Made by a program: the position numbers and the translations under genes
Part shown: one piece after another, positions 6,952 through 16,917 of the stretch
How positions within the stretch are numbered: the first letter of the stretch is position 1
Layout: each line of letters opens with the position of its first letter
The notes under the pieces: model-generated
The model's input: the letters and a program-made list of their open reading frames with translations, nothing else
Told to the model about the DNA's origin: nothing
Database searches by the model: none
From: Methylobacterium organophilum
GTDB taxonomy: Bacteria; Pseudomonadota; Alphaproteobacteria; Rhizobiales; Beijerinckiaceae
DNA length: 64,000 nucleotides
NCBI RefSeq assembly: GCF_022179465.1
Contig: NZ_BPQV01000002.1
Location: 186,001 to 250,000, forward strand
Reading direction: 5' to 3'

Positions 6952-8820
6952 GTGAAGACGATGCCCGTCCCTTTCACCGCCACCCTGCGCGCCTTCTTCC
7001 TCGCCGCCCTGAGCGGGGCGACGCTCTTCGCCGTGCTCGCGGCCGGGGAGATCGCGGAGACGCGCGTGGGCGCGAGCCTGGCCGGGGATGCCCGGCAGCG
7101 GGCCGAGATCTATGCCCGGAGCCTGGAGGGGGCGATCGAGCGCTTCGGCTACCTGCCGGCGGCAGCCGCCCTCGACCTCAACGTGCGCCGTCTGCTCGAA
7201 CACCCGGAGGACCCCACCCTCATCGCCACGGTGAACGGCTATCTGGAGACCCTGAACGGGGCGGCGGGGGCCACGGTGCTCTACCTGCTCAAGCCCTCCG
7301 GGCTCACCATCGCCGCGTCCAACTGGAACACGTCGCAGAGCTATGTCGGGGTCGATTTCAACTACCGGCCCTATTTCACCGAGGCCATGCAGGGCCGCAT
7401 CGGGCGCTTCTACGCCGTCGGCACCCTCACCGGCATTCCCGGCTACTTCATCGCCGCCCCCGTCGTGATCGACGGCCAAGTCCGCGGCGCGGTGGCGACC
7501 AAGGTCACCCTCGACGCCCTCGAGGCGGTCTGGCGGGAGGGGACGGACCGGGTGCTGGTGACGGATGCCAACGGCATCGTCTTCCTCGCCTCGGACCCGG
7601 CCTTCAAGTTTCGCGCGACCCGCCCCGTCGAGGCGGAGGCGCGGCAGGCCATCGCGCGGACGCGGCAATACGAGCGGGAGGACTTTGCCCGCCTGCGCCT
7701 GGGCGAGGCCGAGGCGGGCGGCGTGCCCCTGGTGACGAACTCGGACGTCGCGCCCAAGGCGCGGCTGATCGCCGAGGAGAAGGCGCTGCCCCTCTACGGC
7801 TGGCGCCTGCTGCTCTTCGCCGATGCCGCCCCGATGGCGCTGGCCGGCCGCAGCGCCCGGCTCGGCATGACCCTCGCCCTGGTCTTGCTCGGCCTGATCG
7901 GCCTGTACTGGCGCCAGCACCTGCGCCGCGCCCGGGAGAGCCGGGCGGCCCGCACCGCCCTGGAGGCGGCCCAGCGGGAGCTCGAAGCCAAGGTCGCCGC
8001 CCGCACCGCCGATCTCAGCGCCGCCAACGCGAAGCTCGCCGGCGAGATCGAGGAGCGCCGCCGGGCCGAGGGCGAGTTGCGGGCCGCCCAGGACGAGCTG
8101 GTCCAGGCCGCCAAGATGGCGACGCTCGGCCAGATGGCCGCCGGCATCACCCACGAGCTGAACCAGCCGCTCACCGCCATGCGGGGGCTTGCCGAGAATG
8201 CCGGCGCCTTCCTGCGCCAGGGGCGCACGGAGGAGGCGGAGGCCAATCTCGGCCGCATCACCACCCTGGTGGACCGGCTGGGCAAGATCACCGGGCAATT
8301 GCGCGGCTTCGCCCGGCGCTCGGCCCCGGAGAAGGTCGGCGTCGACCTCGCGGGCACCTTGAGCGAGAGCCTCGCCATCCTGGCCCCCCGCATCCGCGCC
8401 TCCGGCGCCCGGGTGACGACCGACCTCGATCCGGAGGCCGCGCGGGTCGCCTTCGAGCCGATCCGGCTCTCGCAGATCCTGGTGAATCTCGTCGGCAACG
8501 CCCTCGACGCGGTGAAGGGCCGGCCGGGGGCGGAGGTGGCGGTGCGCTCCCGGCGCGAGGGCGGGCGCGTCGTGCTCACCGTTGCGGATAACGGCCCCGG
8601 CCTGCCGCCGCCGACGCTCGCCCGGGTGTTCGACCCGTTCTTCAGCACCAAGCCGGCGGGGGAGGGGCTCGGCCTCGGCCTGCCGATCTCCCTCGCCATC
8701 GCCCGCGAATTCGGCGCGACCCTCCAGCCGCGCGTCCGGCCGGAGGGCGGCCTCGCCTTCGACCTGACCCTGGAGGCCGAGGCGCCCTCCCATCCCGAGA
8801 GGCTCCGCCATGTTTCCTGA
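6952..8820 (+). CDS. dctB: DctB-type sensor histidine kinase
   Basis: Membrane sensor kinase of 622 residues. It has a transmembrane helix near residues 10-32, a periplasmic double-Cache domain (about 35-290), a second helix (about 302-320), a coiled linker, the H-box THELNQPLTAMRGL with phospho-acceptor His401, the N-box VNLVGNALDAV, and ATP-lid boxes DNGPGLP and GEGLGLGLPIS. The periplasmic run ASNWNTSQSYVGVDFNYRPY and FYAVGTLTGIPGYF match the C4-dicarboxylate sensor DctB, so the ligand is probably a small dicarboxylate or a related acid. The start is GTG 6952 or ATG 6961. It overlaps the response-regulator gene by 11 bases, so the two are translationally linked. No dctA or dctPQM gene is adjacent. 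Confidence 0.88.
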   Translation: MKTMPVPFTATLRAFFLAALSGATLFAVLAAGEIAETRVGASLAGDARQRAEIYARSLEGAIERFGYLPAAAALDLNVRRLLEHPEDPTLIATVNGYLETLNGAAGATVLYLLKPSGLTIAASNWNTSQSYVGVDFNYRPYFTEAMQGRIGRFYAVGTLTGIPGYFIAAPVVIDGQVRGAVATKVTLDALEAVWREGTDRVLVTDANGIVFLASDPAFKFRATRPVEAEARQAIARTRQYEREDFARLRLGEAEAGGVPLVTNSDVAPKARLIAEEKALPLYGWRLLLFADAAPMALAGRSARLGMTLALVLLGLIGLYWRQHLRRARESRAARTALEAAQRELEAKVAARTADLSAANAKLAGEIEERRRAEGELRAAQDELVQAAKMATLGQMAAGITHELNQPLTAMRGLAENAGAFLRQGRTEEAEANLGRITTLVDRLGKITGQLRGFARRSAPEKVGVDLAGTLSESLAILAPRIRASGARVTTDLDPEAARVAFEPIRLSQILVNLVGNALDAVKGRPGAEVAVRSRREGGRVVLTVADNGPGLPPPTLARVFDPFFSTKPAGEGLGLGLPISLAIAREFGATLQPRVRPEGGLAFDLTLEAEAPSHPERLRHVS

Positions 8821-10162
8821 GGAGGCCGGGCGCCTGCCGGCGCGGCCAAAGGTGGTGCTCGTCGACGACGAGGAGATGATCCGCCTCACCATGGAGCAGA
8901 CGCTCCAGCTCGCCGGCCTCTCCGTCGAGACCTTCGCCAGCGCCGAGGAGGCCCTGCCCGCCATCGGTCGCGATTTCCCCGGCGTGGTGGTGAGCGACGT
9001 GCGCCTGCCCGGCCGCGACGGACTCGAACTGCTCGCCGACGTGCGCCGGCGCGACCCCGAATTGCCGGTGGTGCTCATCACCGGCCACGGCGACATCGCC
9101 ATGGCGGTCTCGGCCATGCGCGAGGGCGCCTACGACTTCATCGAAAAGCCCTTCGTCGGCGAGGCCTTCGTCGAGATCGTCCGGCGCGCCCTGGAGAAGC
9201 GGGCGCTGGTGATGGAGAACCGCCGCCTGCGCACGGCCCTGGACCGGGGGGACGCCGTCGAGCGCTGCCTCGTCGGCCAGTCCCCGGCCATGCGGCGCCT
9301 GCGCGACGACGTCACCTCGCTCGCCTTCACCGCCGCCGACGTGCTCGTGCTCGGCGAGACCGGGGCTGGCAAGGAGCAGGTCGCCCGCGCCCTGCACGAG
9401 GGCGGCAACCGCCGGGACAAGCCCTTCGTCGCCGTCAATTGCGGCGCCATCCCGGAGAGCATGTTCGAGAGCGAGATGTTCGGCCACGAGGCCGGCGCCT
9501 TCACCGGGGCGGGCAAGCGCCGGATCGGCAAGATCGAGCATGCCAGCGGCGGCACGCTCTTCCTCGACGAGGTCGAGAGCATGCCGCTCTCGATGCAGGT
9601 GAAGCTCCTGCGCGTGCTCCAGGATCGGCGGGTCGAGCGCCTGGGCTCGAACACCCCCGTCCCCGTCGATCTGCGGGTGGTGGCGGCCACCAAGGAGGAT
9701 CTCAGCGCCCTCGCCGAGGCGGGGCGTTTCCGCAAGGACCTGTTCTTCCGCCTCGACGTGGTGAAACTGACTCTGCCGCCGCTCCGCGAGCGGCGGGAGG
9801 ACGTGCCCCTCCTGTTCGAGCTGTTCCTCGTCCAGGCGGCGGTGAAGTACCAGCGCCCGGTGATCGAGGTGCCGCCGTCGCTTCGCCGCTCCCTGATGCT
9901 CGCCGACTGGCCGGGCAACGTGCGCGAGCTCAAGAACGCCGCCGAACGCTTCATGCTCGGCTTTCTCGGCCCCGATTTTGCGGGAGGCACCGCGCCGGCC
10001 CCCGGCCTCGACGCCCTGCTCGACCGGGTGGAACGCCTGGTCATCGAGGACGCGCTCAAGGCCGCGGGCCAGCGCGTCGCCGAGGCGGCGCGGACCCTCG
10101 GCCTGCCCCGCAAGACCCTCTCCGACCGCATGAAGCGGCTCGGCCTCACCCAGAACGACTGA
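8810..10162 (+). CDS. dctD: DctD-type sigma-54-dependent response regulator
   Basis: NtrC-family activator of 450 residues in three parts. The receiver (about 14-130) has acidic pocket DDEE and phospho-acceptor Asp63 in VSDVRLPGRDG. The AAA+ domain has Walker A GETGAGKE (182-189) and an intact sigma-54 contact loop GAFTGA (229-234). The C-terminal Fis-type helix-turn-helix is AEAARTLGLPRKTLSDRMKRLGL. An intact GAFTGA loop means it should activate RNA polymerase with sigma-54. Pairing with the overlapping dctB-like gene is clear. A candidate target is the importer promoter near 4052. Confidence 0.92.
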   Translation: MFPEEAGRLPARPKVVLVDDEEMIRLTMEQTLQLAGLSVETFASAEEALPAIGRDFPGVVVSDVRLPGRDGLELLADVRRRDPELPVVLITGHGDIAMAVSAMREGAYDFIEKPFVGEAFVEIVRRALEKRALVMENRRLRTALDRGDAVERCLVGQSPAMRRLRDDVTSLAFTAADVLVLGETGAGKEQVARALHEGGNRRDKPFVAVNCGAIPESMFESEMFGHEAGAFTGAGKRRIGKIEHASGGTLFLDEVESMPLSMQVKLLRVLQDRRVERLGSNTPVPVDLRVVAATKEDLSALAEAGRFRKDLFFRLDVVKLTLPPLRERREDVPLLFELFLVQAAVKYQRPVIEVPPSLRRSLMLADWPGNVRELKNAAERFMLGFLGPDFAGGTAPAPGLDALLDRVERLVIEDALKAAGQRVAEAARTLGLPRKTLSDRMKRLGLTQND

Positions 10163-10167
10163 TCGAA

Positions 10168-11013
10168 ATGACGACCACGAAGCAGAGCCCCGTTAGCTGG
10201 CAGCCCCTCATCCTGGCCAACGCCCCGAACGGCGCGAGCCGCGGCAAGGCGGACCATCCGAACCTGCCGATCACCCCGGCGGAGCTCGCCCGCACGGCCT
10301 CGGAGATCCTGGAGGCGGGTGCTTCCCTCATCCATGTCCATGTCCGCGACCGGGACGGGCGCCACCTCCTCGATGCGGAGGCCTACCGGGAGGCGAGCGC
10401 CGCCATCCGCGCCGAGGTCGGCGACCGCCTCGTTCTCCAGATCACCTCCGAGGCGGGGGGGCGCTACGCCGCCCCCGAGCAGATGGCGGTGGTGCGTGCC
10501 GTGCGGCCGGAAGCGGTCTCGCTCGCCCTGCGCGAGCTGGTGCCGGATGCCGCCTCCGAGCCGGCGGCGGCGGATTTCTTCGCCTGGGCGCGGCGGGAGC
10601 GCATCTTCCTGCAGGTCATCCTCTACAGCGCAGAGGAGGTGACGCGGTACCGCGCGCTGAAGGACCGCGGCGTGCTGGGGGAGGGGCAGGACTTTCCGCT
10701 CTTCGTGCTCGGCCGCTACACCGCCGGACAGGTCTCGCAGCCCTCCGACCTGCTGCCCTTCCTCACGGCGGCCGGGGAGGGGACGGCGCCGCTTTGGTCG
10801 ATGTGCGCCTTCGGGCCGAAGGAGAATGCCTGCGCCCTGGTGGCGGCGGGGCTCGGCGGCCATACCCGCATCGGCTTCGAGAACAACCTGTTCGCGCCGG
10901 ATGGCCGCCGCGCCGAGGGCAATGCCGACCAGATCCGCCGCGCGGCGGAGGGCGCCCGCCTCCTCGGCCGGCCCCTGGCCTATGCGGATGCGGCCCGCGC
11001 GCTGATGGCGTGA
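10168..11013 (+). CDS. Beta-keto acid cleavage enzyme (BKACE, DUF849)
   Basis: Zinc enzyme family that condenses a beta-keto acid with acetyl-CoA to give a new CoA thioester and acetoacetate; the founding member is Kce of lysine fermentation. The 281 residues begin at the ATG at 10168, five bases after the dctD stop. Visible marks are the N-terminal LILANAPNGA, the metal-binding LIHVHVRDRDG (two His ligands), LQITSEAGGRYAAPEQ, ALRELVPD and IGFENNLFAPDG, which carries the acidic ligand region. Family members differ widely in substrate, so the exact acid is unknown. Position as last gene of the operon suggests it metabolises the imported or sensed compound. Confidence 0.85.
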   Translation: MTTTKQSPVSWQPLILANAPNGASRGKADHPNLPITPAELARTASEILEAGASLIHVHVRDRDGRHLLDAEAYREASAAIRAEVGDRLVLQITSEAGGRYAAPEQMAVVRAVRPEAVSLALRELVPDAASEPAAADFFAWARRERIFLQVILYSAEEVTRYRALKDRGVLGEGQDFPLFVLGRYTAGQVSQPSDLLPFLTAAGEGTAPLWSMCAFGPKENACALVAAGLGGHTRIGFENNLFAPDGRRAEGNADQIRRAAEGARLLGRPLAYADAARALMA

Positions 11014-11056
11014 AGGGCATTCCGCCCGGCCATTCCCCCGTGCTAGGCTGGCCCCG

Positions 11057-11491
11057 ATGAGCCCGGAGCGCCCCCTCGCACGTCTTCTGGCGGCGGTGAT
11101 CGTGATGATCGCCGCCTGTCTCGGCGTATCCGCGGCGCAGGCCCATGACGGGCATGTTCATCAGGGCCACGCCCATCACCCGCCCGTGCCGGCCGTGGCT
11201 TCCGCGCCGCTCGCCGGTTCGACGCTCGCGGCGCAGGAGACCGTCACGCGCGCCGCGCCGCGCTTCGCCGAGGCGGCTTTGCGCGACGGCCGCGAGGCCG
11301 GCGACGATCAGCCCTGCGGCGGTCAATGCTGCAGCCGCGGCATGACCTGCTGCCATTCGGCCCTGACGCCGGGCCTCCTCGTCACCGGCCCGGCGCCGAC
11401 CCCGTCCGCCCCGGTCGCTGCCCTCCAGCAGGCCCAGCCTCCGGGCCTGCCGCCCGAGGCGCTGCCCAAGCCCCCCCGATCCCTCGCCTGA
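11057..11491 (+). CDS. Secreted His/Cys-rich putative metal-binding protein
   Basis: A 144-residue protein with a Sec signal peptide (about 1-29, ending SAAQA), then a His cluster HDGHVHQGHAHH and a central Cys cluster CGGQCC with TCCH a few residues later (five Cys in about 15 residues). The tail is rich in Pro and Ala. I do not recognise a named family. His and Cys clusters plus a position in front of an RND metal-efflux system suggest metal binding or sensing in the periplasm, similar in role to small proteins beside cnr/ncc or cop loci. This is inference. The 181 bases downstream contain only GC-rich inverted repeats. Confidence 0.6.
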   Translation: MSPERPLARLLAAVIVMIAACLGVSAAQAHDGHVHQGHAHHPPVPAVASAPLAGSTLAAQETVTRAAPRFAEAALRDGREAGDDQPCGGQCCSRGMTCCHSALTPGLLVTGPAPTPSAPVAALQQAQPPGLPPEALPKPPRSLA

Positions 11492-11671
11492 CACCGTTTC
11501 CGGCTGCCACGCGCGGTTGAAGCGCACGCTCCGTCATGGCGAGCGGCGCGGCCGCTCCGCGCAGGGCCGTGTCCCCGCGCCCGCGGGGACGCCGCCCCAC
11601 CGGAAACCCCGTGAGACCCCTGCGCGCCATCGTGTGCGGCCGTCCGCTCCTCCGGCGAGAGATCCCGTTCC

Positions 11672-13366
11672 ATGTCCGTTTTCCTGGCCGCCCGCTGCGT
11701 GCCGGTCCTGGCCCTGGCCCTGTTCCTGGCGGGCCTCGCCCCGTCGCGTGCTCATGAGGGGCACGACCACGGCGCCCCCCCGCCGCCCCTGACCGCCAAC
11801 CTCGCGCCCCGCGGCGAGGCGGCCTCGGAAGCCTTCGAGCTGGTCGCGATCCTGCGCGGCGGCGCCCTCACGCTGTTCCTCGACCGCTTTCGCACGGCCG
11901 AGCCGATCGCGGATGCGACCGTCGAGATCGACACGCCGGAGGGTCCGCGGCGGGCCGAGCCCATGGCGGAGGGCAGCTACCGGCTGCCGGCGCCCTGGCT
12001 GCGGCCCGGCCGTCACGACCTCGTGGTCACGGTGACGGCGGGGGAGGAGATCGACGTCCTGCCGGTGAGCCTCACCGTCCCGGAGCCCGCCGCGGAGACC
12101 GGCTCGGCCGCCTCGCCCCTGTCGCAGGGCGGCCCAAGACGAATCGCGACCCGCGACCCCGTCCTGCTCGCCGTCGCCTCGGGCAGCTTCCTGCTCGGCC
12201 TCGGCGCCATGCTGCTGGCGGTGCGCCGCCGGCGCGGCACGGCCCTGGCGCTCGTCGTCTTCGCCGGGACCGTGCTCGCCTCCGCCGCGGCCTTCGCCCA
12301 TGGCGACGATGATCACGATCGCGGGGCCATGCCCGCCGCCCTGAGCCGGCCGGGGGAGGGGGCGGCGGATCTCGCCCGGCGCCTGCCGGACGGGGCGGTG
12401 TTCGTGCCGAAACCCACCCAGCGCCTGCTCGCCCTGCGCACCGCGGTCACCGAGATCGGCCGCTTCCGGCGCAGCGTCGGCCTGCCGGGCCGCGTCATCC
12501 CCAACCCGAATGCCAGCGGCGTGGTCCAATCCTCCGTGGGCGGGCGGCTGTCGCCCCCGGCTTCGGGGCTGTTCCCCCGCCTCGGCAGCGTCGTCGCGAA
12601 GGGGGAGGTGCTCGCCAGCGTGACCCCGCCCGTGCAGCGGGTCGACGTTTCCGACATGCGCCAGCGCCAGGGCGAGCTCGACCAGCAGATCGCCATCGTG
12701 AAGCGCCGGGTCGAGCGCTATGCCCGCCTCGCCCAGTCCGGCGCCGTCGCCCAGGTGCAATACGAGGAGGCGCAGGACGAGCTGAAGGGATTGCAGGACC
12801 GCCGCGCCGCCCTCGACGCGATCCGTGCCGAGCCCGAGCCCCTGATCGCGCCGGTGGATGGGGTGATCGCCGAGGCCTCCGCCACCGCCGGCCAGATGGC
12901 GGCGCCGGGCCAGATGGTGTTCCGCATCGTCGATCCGAAGAATCTCTGGGTCGAGGCCCTGAGCTTCGACGCCCTGATCCCGGGGCAGCAGGCCAGCGCC
13001 CGCCTGCCCGATGGGCGCAGCGTCGCCCTGACCTATCAGGGCGCGGGTCTGGCCGACCGCAACCAGGCGATTCCCGTGCAATTCGCGATTCAGGGCGATA
13101 CCGCGGGCCTGCGCCTCGGCCAGTTCCTCACGGTGCTCGCCGCCACCGATGCCGAACTCTCCGGGCTCGCCCTGCCGCGGGCGGCGGTGGTGCGCACCGG
13201 CAACGGGCAGGACGTAGTCTACGAGCATGTCGCGGCCGAGCGCTACGAGGCCCGGCCCGTGCGCGTCGATCCCCTCGACGGCGAGCGCGTGCTCGTCGCC
13301 GGCGGCCTCGGCCCGGGCCGGCGCGTGGTGGTGCAGGGCGCCGAGCTTCTGGATCAGGTCCGGTAG
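11672..13366 (+). CDS. Heavy-metal RND efflux periplasmic adaptor with extra N-terminal module (CzcB-like)
   Basis: Membrane-fusion protein of 564 residues. The C-terminal part (about 240-564) is a standard adaptor: barrel and lipoyl half [20 protein letters not shown], a helical hairpin ([20 protein letters not shown] to ALDAIR), the second lipoyl half [19 protein letters not shown], and C-terminal beta domains. The first 240 residues are unusual: a signal peptide, HEGHDHG (28-34), an Ig-like stretch, a membrane segment (163-184), another hydrophobic segment (190-208) and a second acidic/His patch HGDDDHD (210-216). It looks like a small secreted metal-binding protein fused to an adaptor. 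The pump gene follows 10 bases later. Confidence 0.85.
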   Translation: MSVFLAARCVPVLALALFLAGLAPSRAHEGHDHGAPPPPLTANLAPRGEAASEAFELVAILRGGALTLFLDRFRTAEPIADATVEIDTPEGPRRAEPMAEGSYRLPAPWLRPGRHDLVVTVTAGEEIDVLPVSLTVPEPAAETGSAASPLSQGGPRRIATRDPVLLAVASGSFLLGLGAMLLAVRRRRGTALALVVFAGTVLASAAAFAHGDDDHDRGAMPAALSRPGEGAADLARRLPDGAVFVPKPTQRLLALRTAVTEIGRFRRSVGLPGRVIPNPNASGVVQSSVGGRLSPPASGLFPRLGSVVAKGEVLASVTPPVQRVDVSDMRQRQGELDQQIAIVKRRVERYARLAQSGAVAQVQYEEAQDELKGLQDRRAALDAIRAEPEPLIAPVDGVIAEASATAGQMAAPGQMVFRIVDPKNLWVEALSFDALIPGQQASARLPDGRSVALTYQGAGLADRNQAIPVQFAIQGDTAGLRLGQFLTVLAATDAELSGLALPRAAVVRTGNGQDVVYEHVAAERYEARPVRVDPLDGERVLVAGGLGPGRRVVVQGAELLDQVR

Positions 13367-13376
13367 GGGCGCCGCG

Positions 13377-16300
13377 ATGTTCGAAGCCATCGTCCGCCTC
13401 GCCCTGCGCAACCGCATGCTGGTGCTGGCGCTCGCCGCCGTGCTGGTCGTCGCCGGCGCCTTCTCGGTCGGCCACCTGCCCGTGGACGTGTTCCCCGACC
13501 TCAACCGGCCCACGGTCACGATCATGACGGAAGCCGAGGGCTATGCCCCCCAGGAGGTCGAGCAGCTCGTCACCTTCCCCCTGGAGACCCGCATCAACGG
13601 CCTGCCCGGGATCAGCCGGGTGCGCTCCGTCTCCGGCGTCGGCCTCTCCATCGTCACGGTGGAGTTCGACTGGGGCACCGACCTCTACCGCAACCGCCAG
13701 CAGGTGGCCGAACGGCTCGCCCTGGCCCGGGACCAGCTGCCGCCGAACGTGACCCCGCAGATGGGGCCGGTCTCCTCGATCATGGGGCAGATCCTGCTCG
13801 TCGCGGTCACGGGCGAGCAGGCGAGCCCGATGGAGGTGCGCGAGGCGGCGGATTTCGTGATCCGCCCGCGGCTCCTCACCCTCCCCGGCGTCGCCCAGGT
13901 CATCCCCATCGGCGGCGAGGTGCGCCAGTTCCGCGTGAGCCCGAATCCGCCGGCCATGCGGGCGCTCGGCGTCACCAATGCGCAGCTGGAGGCCGCCCTG
14001 CAGGCCTTCGGCACCAATGCCGGCGGCGGCTTCACCGATCTGCACGCCCGGGAATACCTGATCCGCAACATCGGCCGCACCATGAGCCTCGACGACCTGA
14101 GGAGCCTCGTCGTCGCGCAGGTCGGCGGGGCGCCGGTCTATCTGCGCCAGATCGCCGACATCGCCTTCGCCGCCAAGGTGAAGCGCGGCGAGGCCGGCAG
14201 CCAGGGCCGGCCCGCGGTGATCGTCTCGGTCGAGAAGCAGCCCGACATCGACACCGTGGCCCTGACCCGCTCCCTCGAGGCGGCGCTGAAGGATCTCTCC
14301 GCCGCCCTGCCGCACGGCATCCGCGCCGATACGGTTCTGTTCCGCCAGGCGGATTTCATCGAGACCTCGATCCGCAACGTCGAGCGCGTGCTCGCGGAGG
14401 CCATGCTCGTCGTGGCGGTGGTGCTGTTCGCCTTCCTGCTCAACGGACGCACCACGGCGATCTCGCTGGTGGCGATCCCGGTCTCGATCCTGGCCACCGC
14501 CCTGGTCTTCCGCTTCGCCGGGCTCTCGATCAACACGATGACCCTGGGCGGCCTCGCCATCGCCGTCGGCGAGCTGGTGGACGACGCCGTGGTCGACGTG
14601 GAGAACATCTTTCGGCGCCTCGGCGAGAACCGGCGGGCCGGCAGCCCGAAGAGCGTGTTCGCCGTGGTGGTGGAGGCCTCTGGCGAGGTCCGCTCCGGCA
14701 TCGTCTACGCGACGGCGATCATCGTCCTCGTCTTCGTGCCGCTCTTCGCCCTCTCCGGCATCGAGGGGCGGCTCTTCGCGCCGCTCGGCCAGGCCTACAT
14801 CGTCGCGATCCTGGCGAGCCTCGTCACCGCCGTCACCCTCACGCCGGTCCTGGCCTTCTGGCTGCTGCCGGGGCTGAAGAGCCTGGAGCAGCACGACAGC
14901 CGGCTCCTGATCGCGCTCAAGCGCGGCAATGCGGCCCTGCTCGGCCTCGCCTTCCGCCACCCGGGGATCCTCGTGGGAAGCGTCGCCCTCGCGGTGCTCG
15001 CCGCGGGCCTTGCCGCCTGGAGCCTGCCGCGGGCCTTCCTGCCGCCCTTCAACGAGGGCAGCTTCACCGTGAACATGACCTTCACCCCGGGCATCTCGCT
15101 GGCCGAGAGCCACCGGGTCGGCCTGATCGCGGAGCGGCTGCTCCGCGACATCCCGGAGGTCGCCAGCGTGGGCCGCCGCACCGGCCGGGCCGAGCTCGAC
15201 GAGCATGCCGAGGGCGTGCACGCCTCCGAGATCGACGTGGCTTTGAAGCCCGGGGCGGCCCGCCCCAAGGAGGTCCTGGTAGCCGAGATCCGGGGCCGGC
15301 TCGCGCAGCTTCCCGTCGCGGTCAATGTCGGCCAGCCGATCTCGCACCGGCTCGACCACATGCTCTCCGGCGTGCGCGCGGAGATCGCCCTGAAGGTCTT
15401 CGGCGAGGATCTCGACCAGCTCCGCGCCACCGCCGACGCCCTGCGGGAGCGGCTCGCCAAGATTCCCGGCCTCGCCGACCTCCAGGTCGAGCGGCAGGTG
15501 CGCATCCCGCAGCTCGACATCCGGGTCGATTACGCCCGGGCGGCCCTCTACGGCGTCCAGCCCGCGGCAATCATCGACCAGATCAGCCGCCTCTCGAACG
15601 GCCGCGTGGTCTCGACGGTCGTCGACGGCTATCGCCGCTTCGACGTGCTGATCCGCCTGCCGGAGGACCGGCGCACGACCACGGGCCTCGGCGACCTCCT
15701 GCTGGAGACGCCCTCCGGCTGGGTGCCGGCCCGGCAGGTCGCCGATATCCGCGAGACGGACGGTCCCAACCAGATCCTGCGGGAGAACGGCCGCCGCCGC
15801 ATCGTGGTCCAGGCCAATACGGACGGCACGGTCGACACCCGCCGGATCGTCGAGGCGATCCGCGCCGGCATCGCGGCCGAGCCGCTGCCGCCGGGGGTGT
15901 TCACCAGCCTGGAGGGCACCTTCCAGGCGCAGGAGGACTCGGCCCGCACCATCGGCCTGCTCTCCGGCCTGTCCCTCGCCCTGGTCTTCGCGATCCTGTT
16001 CAGCCGCTACCGCTCCGCGGCCCTGGCGCTGATCGTGATGGGCAGCATCCCGCTCGCCCTGATCGGTGCGGTGATCGCCCTGTGGTGGGCCGGGCAGCCG
16101 CTCAGCGTCGCCTCGATGATCGGCTTCATCACCCTGACGGGGATCGCCGCGCGCAACGGCATCCTCAAGATCAGCCACATGCTGAACCTGTCGCTGCACG
16201 AGGGCGTGCCCTTCGGACCGGATCTGGTGCTGCGCGGCAGCCAGGAGCGGCTGACCCCGGTGCTGATGACCGCGCTCTCGGCGGGTGTCGCCCTGGTGCC

Positions 16301-16505
16301 CTTGCTCCTCGACGCCGCGAGCCCGGGCAAGGAGATCCTGCACCCGGTCGCGGTGACGATCTTCGGCGGCCTCGTCAGCGCGACCCTGCTCGACGCGGTG
16401 CTGACGCCGGTCCTGTTCCTGCGCTTCGGCCGCACGCCCCTGGAGCGCCTGCGCGCGGCGCAGGCCGGCGAGGGCGCCGAACCGGCCGCGCGGGCCGCCT
16501 TCTGA
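13377..16505 (+). CDS. Heavy-metal efflux RND pump (CzcA/CusA family)
   Basis: Inner-membrane proton/metal antiporter of 1042 residues with the N-terminal mark [17 protein letters not shown], twelve expected membrane helices and two large periplasmic loops. The fourth-helix motif is [15 protein letters not shown] (Asp402, Asp403, Asp407, Glu409), which differs from the DFG-DGAVV-EN motif of Zn/Co pumps and from the Cu/Ag pumps. It resembles the less studied HME5-type group, so the metal is not assigned. It follows the adaptor gene directly. No CzcC-type outer-membrane channel gene is present in this window. The ATG at 13377 was chosen because [13 protein letters not shown] is the usual N-terminus. 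Confidence 0.9.
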   Translation: MFEAIVRLALRNRMLVLALAAVLVVAGAFSVGHLPVDVFPDLNRPTVTIMTEAEGYAPQEVEQLVTFPLETRINGLPGISRVRSVSGVGLSIVTVEFDWGTDLYRNRQQVAERLALARDQLPPNVTPQMGPVSSIMGQILLVAVTGEQASPMEVREAADFVIRPRLLTLPGVAQVIPIGGEVRQFRVSPNPPAMRALGVTNAQLEAALQAFGTNAGGGFTDLHAREYLIRNIGRTMSLDDLRSLVVAQVGGAPVYLRQIADIAFAAKVKRGEAGSQGRPAVIVSVEKQPDIDTVALTRSLEAALKDLSAALPHGIRADTVLFRQADFIETSIRNVERVLAEAMLVVAVVLFAFLLNGRTTAISLVAIPVSILATALVFRFAGLSINTMTLGGLAIAVGELVDDAVVDVENIFRRLGENRRAGSPKSVFAVVVEASGEVRSGIVYATAIIVLVFVPLFALSGIEGRLFAPLGQAYIVAILASLVTAVTLTPVLAFWLLPGLKSLEQHDSRLLIALKRGNAALLGLAFRHPGILVGSVALAVLAAGLAAWSLPRAFLPPFNEGSFTVNMTFTPGISLAESHRVGLIAERLLRDIPEVASVGRRTGRAELDEHAEGVHASEIDVALKPGAARPKEVLVAEIRGRLAQLPVAVNVGQPISHRLDHMLSGVRAEIALKVFGEDLDQLRATADALRERLAKIPGLADLQVERQVRIPQLDIRVDYARAALYGVQPAAIIDQISRLSNGRVVSTVVDGYRRFDVLIRLPEDRRTTTGLGDLLLETPSGWVPARQVADIRETDGPNQILRENGRRRIVVQANTDGTVDTRRIVEAIRAGIAAEPLPPGVFTSLEGTFQAQEDSARTIGLLSGLSLALVFAILFSRYRSAALALIVMGSIPLALIGAVIALWWAGQPLSVASMIGFITLTGIAARNGILKISHMLNLSLHEGVPFGPDLVLRGSQERLTPVLMTALSAGVALVPLLLDAASPGKEILHPVAVTIFGGLVSATLLDAVLTPVLFLRFGRTPLERLRAAQAGEGAEPAARAAF

Positions 16506-16537
16506 GACTGTTTCGCCCACCGACAAGGAGACCGACC

Positions 16538-16903
16538 ATGCGTCCCCCGCTTCCCGCCCTCGCCCTGTTGCTCGCGGCCGGCCCGGCCCTCGCCCACGAA
16601 TCCGGCGGCCAGCATGGCGGCCGCATCGCCGATGCCGGGCCCTACCACCTCGAACTGGTGACCCGGGACGCCACGGTCGAGCTCTACATCCTCGATGGGC
16701 GGGCGAAGCCGCTTCCCGCGGCCGGCTTCAAGGGCCGCGCGACGCTCGTCGCCGACGGCAAGGCCGCCCGCATCCCCCTCGCGCCCAGCGAAGACGGCAG
16801 CCGGCTGACCGGCCAGGCCGGATCCCCGCTCCCCGCCCGGCCGAAGGGCGCCGTGCAGGTCACCGCCCCGGACGGCGCCACCGCCACCGGCACCTTCAAC
16901 TGA
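16538..16903 (+). CDS. Small secreted protein of the metal-efflux operon
   Basis: A 121-residue protein with a signal peptide (about 1-19, ending GPALA), then HESGGQHGG, giving a His-containing mature N-terminus. The rest is beta-rich (YHLELVTRDATVELYILDG), resembling small periplasmic proteins found next to HME-RND pumps. The family name is not certain. AAGGAG stands seven bases before the ATG. It lies 32 bases after the pump gene and 14 before the DUF305 gene, so it is probably part of the operon. A role in periplasmic metal delivery or sensing is inference. Confidence 0.65.
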   Translation: MRPPLPALALLLAAGPALAHESGGQHGGRIADAGPYHLELVTRDATVELYILDGRAKPLPAAGFKGRATLVADGKAARIPLAPSEDGSRLTGQAGSPLPARPKGAVQVTAPDGATATGTFN

Positions 16904-16917
16904 TCGAGACCAGGACG

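Noticed and set aside
5740-9117. 1125-codon open frame on the minus strand across the importer and dctB genes
   Set aside because: It lies opposite well-supported genes and its translation is low-complexity (Arg, Gly, Glu, Ala). Long antisense frames like this arise from third-position GC bias.
13128-16526. 1132-codon open frame on the minus strand opposite the RND pump
   Set aside because: The plus-strand pump has clear motifs; the antisense translation has none and is composition-biased.
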